In this document: positions 5,578 to 7,048 of the stretch, in pieces
Position numbering within the stretch: the first letter of the stretch is position 1
Layout of the letters: each line of letters starts with the position of its first letter
Origin: Schlesneria sp.
GTDB taxonomy: Bacteria > Planctomycetota > Planctomycetia > Planctomycetales > Planctomycetaceae
DNA: 7,048 nucleotides
NCBI GenBank assembly: GCA_025353525.1
Contig: JANXOO010000976.1
Coordinates: 1-7,048, forward strand
Direction of reading: 5' to 3'
Position numbers and translations under genes: made by a program
Notes under the pieces: model-generated
The model's database searches: none
Told to the model about the DNA's origin: nothing
The model's input: the letters and a program-made list of their open reading frames with translations, nothing else

Positions 5578-6963
5578 TCACTCTTCGATAACGTAAACCG
5601 GATTGGAAAGAATCCAGATTCGTTGTTCGCCAGCGACATCCAGCCAAAGTTCAGTTCGGTAGATTCCCGGCTGATTGATGCGGAATTCAAAGTCGCCACC
5701 GCCTGACTCATTGATCAACTGGCCGTTACGAATCAGTTTCCAGTGTCCTGGCAAAGGCGATTGTCCGACCAGTTTCGCTCCGTCGGCCTGCTTCAAACTG
5801 TCGGTCGTTTTTACAAGGCTTCCCATTTCATGGCGCAAACCAGCGGATATCAATGCGAAGTCGAACCCGGTCGCGTCGGCGATCCAGTCGAACGCAACGA
5901 ACGCGTGTCCGTTGTTCAGTGATTGCCAGACCGCAGGTTGTGACAGTTCGGACATCAGCAGATGGGTTGCAACATGTCGCAAACTGTTCTCGTAGGAATC
6001 CAGCCGCAAGTGAAACAGCGTTGTGCCGACCACAGCATCGTCCGGAATCGGGGTCATTGCGGCAAATACTTTTTTGTCAAATTGCAAAAGCTTCTCCCCC
6101 AGCCCGTCCTCCACGCGAACCTGTTCGTCCTCGTCAAGAACGACCGTCAAACCGATATTCTGATGAGCATCATTTGCCGACACGCCGGTGTGTGGCACCT
6201 TTGCGCACAATTGATCCCATCGCTTCAGGTAGTCGGCCGGATAGTCGAGCAGTGCCGAGAATGCCTCTTGTGGATATTGCCGGATCAGGTCACCCGTTTT
6301 AAGCAGCCAAAGCGGATTCTTCATCGATGACAGCAATCTCTTTTCGCCTTTGACATCGGCGTGCGTATTGTAGATTTCTACTCCCGTCAATCCGTCGATA
6401 TCCCAGTCCATTCGCTCTTCAAGATGCGTCAGAAATGTCAGGCCGTCACGGTCACGGACGGTCATGGACAGTTCTTGCGGCTTTCCGGAAAGGAATTCCC
6501 TGATCCGTTGTCGAGGAAAGACGAGCATTCCGTTCGTTTCGGCACCCGGTATCAACAAGACTCCATCCCGAAGCCCCTGATGCCCATCTTCAAAGACCTC
6601 GTAGTGATCCGCTGGATGTTCTGTGAACATCAGGATCTGAGTTCCCGCCTTCCTCGCGGCGCTGACGATTTCCTCGATGGTCCCGCGACTGTCATGAGAG
6701 AACGCCGAGTGAACATGCAGATTCGCTCGAAATTCCCTGAGCGGCCCCTGACGTAGACGAGTACGTCGCTCCGATGCGAAGTTCTTTACCGCCAAATGGA
6801 CCGCTTCGAGTCGTTCTGGCGTCAGCCGATCGATGGCGTCTGTCGCAAATGCCGCAAAATTGAGCTGGCAAAACAGAATGGCACCGAACGAAACCCGCGC
6901 GGTGAAGCGACGGTCAGGTTCCGAACAGCGTGCATCAGCGGTTTTGAAATTTGAATTTGACAT
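5578..6963 (-). CDS. Secreted PHP-domain metal-dependent hydrolase-like protein
   Basis: From the ATG at 6963 the product is 461 residues. The first 40 or so look like a signal peptide: Arg-containing, then VSFGAILFCQLNFAAFA with a possible cut before TDA. The PHP domain begins with NLHVHSAFSHDS (His83, His85, Asp91) and continues with FTEHP (His116), PGAETNG (Glu142), THLEE (His180) and SANDAH (Asp265, His267). This is the full set expected for PHP metal ligands. After about residue 350 a beta-rich region ends with the pattern IYRTELWLDV...IWILSNPVYV, resembling the C-terminal module of CehA-type exported PHP proteins. The reaction is probably hydrolysis of a phosphoester or similar bond outside the cytoplasm; the substrate is unknown. 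AAAAGAG at 6975-6969 lies 5 nt before the ATG. An in-frame ATG at 7044 would add 27 residues encoded largely by the repeat, and it lies upstream of the predicted promoter, so it is rejected. Confidence 0.85.
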   Translation of the reverse strand: MSNSNFKTADARCSEPDRRFTARVSFGAILFCQLNFAAFATDAIDRLTPERLEAVHLAVKNFASERRTRLRQGPLREFRANLHVHSAFSHDSRGTIEEIVSAARKAGTQILMFTEHPADHYEVFEDGHQGLRDGVLLIPGAETNGMLVFPRQRIREFLSGKPQELSMTVRDRDGLTFLTHLEERMDWDIDGLTGVEIYNTHADVKGEKRLLSSMKNPLWLLKTGDLIRQYPQEAFSALLDYPADYLKRWDQLCAKVPHTGVSANDAHQNIGLTVVLDEDEQVRVEDGLGEKLLQFDKKVFAAMTPIPDDAVVGTTLFHLRLDSYENSLRHVATHLLMSELSQPAVWQSLNNGHAFVAFDWIADATGFDFALISAGLRHEMGSLVKTTDSLKQADGAKLVGQSPLPGHWKLIRNGQLINESGGGDFEFRINQPGIYRTELWLDVAGEQRIWILSNPVYVIEE

Positions 6964-6993
6964 CACGTCTCTTTTGATCGCGGAAAAGGGGCC

Positions 6994-7048
6994 AAGTCCA
7001 ATAATATCGAATGCCATGCTTCTGCTGCCAAGCTTCAATAACATGCGT
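6994..7048 (-). repeat. 55-bp direct repeat, upstream copy (reaches the window edge)
   Basis: This is the partner of 5355-5409, 51 of 55 identical and in the same orientation. It touches the last base of the window, so its true right end is unknown and the repeat may be longer. Confidence 0.9.
7003..7031 (-). promoter_or_regulatory. Likely sigma70-like promoter of the PHP gene
   Basis: TTGGCA (7031-7026), a 17-bp spacer and GATATT (7008-7003) sit on the minus strand. The predicted start point near 6996 leaves a leader of about 33 nt holding the AAAAGAG ribosome site before the ATG at 6963. The same two hexamers and the same spacing are kept in the other repeat copy. Confidence 0.5.

Noticed and set aside
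5298..5711. A 137-residue minus-strand open frame over the intergenic region
   Set aside because: It is composed of the PHP gene shadow, the REP-like palindrome, the 55-bp repeat and the tandem repeats; no domain-like sequence or ribosome site was seen.
5853..6302. A 149-residue plus-strand open frame antisense to the PHP gene
   Set aside because: It is Arg- and Ser-rich shadow sequence opposite a gene with intact catalytic motifs.

Overview
The window looks like ordinary planctomycete chromosome, though this rests on gene content and style rather than a marker gene. The signs are a Tad/Flp-type pilus cluster with divergent planctomycete-like proteins, a Tat-exported sulfite-oxidase-type enzyme, an exported PHP-domain protein with a C-terminal 'SNPVYV' ending, and an intergenic CGGGGAC-type palindrome of the REP kind. 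No rRNA, tRNA, CRISPR array or transposase was found.

Layout, left to right. Positions 1-2879 are a minus-strand Tad/Flp pilus operon, read from right to left: an A24 prepilin peptidase (2217-2879), a TadE-like pseudopilin (1801-2220) coupled to it by an ATGA overlap, CpaB (630-1688, GTG start) and the N-terminal part of a TadG-like protein that runs off the left edge (1-512). A strong hairpin (588-618) separates cpaB from tadG. Positions 2880-3263 are a divergent intergenic region with no gene. Positions 3264-5227 are a plus-strand pair: an inositol-monophosphatase-family enzyme and a Tat-targeted sulfite-oxidase-family molybdoenzyme, again overlapping by ATGA. Positions 5228-5577 are a repeat-dense convergent intergenic region. 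Positions 5578-6963 carry a minus-strand secreted PHP-domain metallohydrolase-like gene, with its likely promoter at 7003-7031.

The pilus genes form one functional unit: the peptidase would cleave leader peptides, and TadE carries a fitting G|VLSME site. CpaB and TadG would belong to the envelope part of the machine. The phosphatase and molybdoenzyme are translationally linked but have no obvious shared pathway.

The most unusual part is the repeat system around the PHP gene. A 55-bp direct repeat (51 of 55 identical) occurs upstream of the PHP gene (6994-7048, running to the window edge) and again downstream of it (5355-5409). Both copies preserve a sigma70-like arrangement, TTGGCA-N17-GATATT, pointing left, and three of the four differences fall in the spacer. 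The upstream copy is well placed to drive the PHP gene. The downstream copy points through a set of 32-bp-period palindromic repeats towards the 3' end of the molybdoenzyme gene, so it could produce antisense RNA. A separate 14-bp-arm palindrome lies between the downstream copy and the PHP stop codon.
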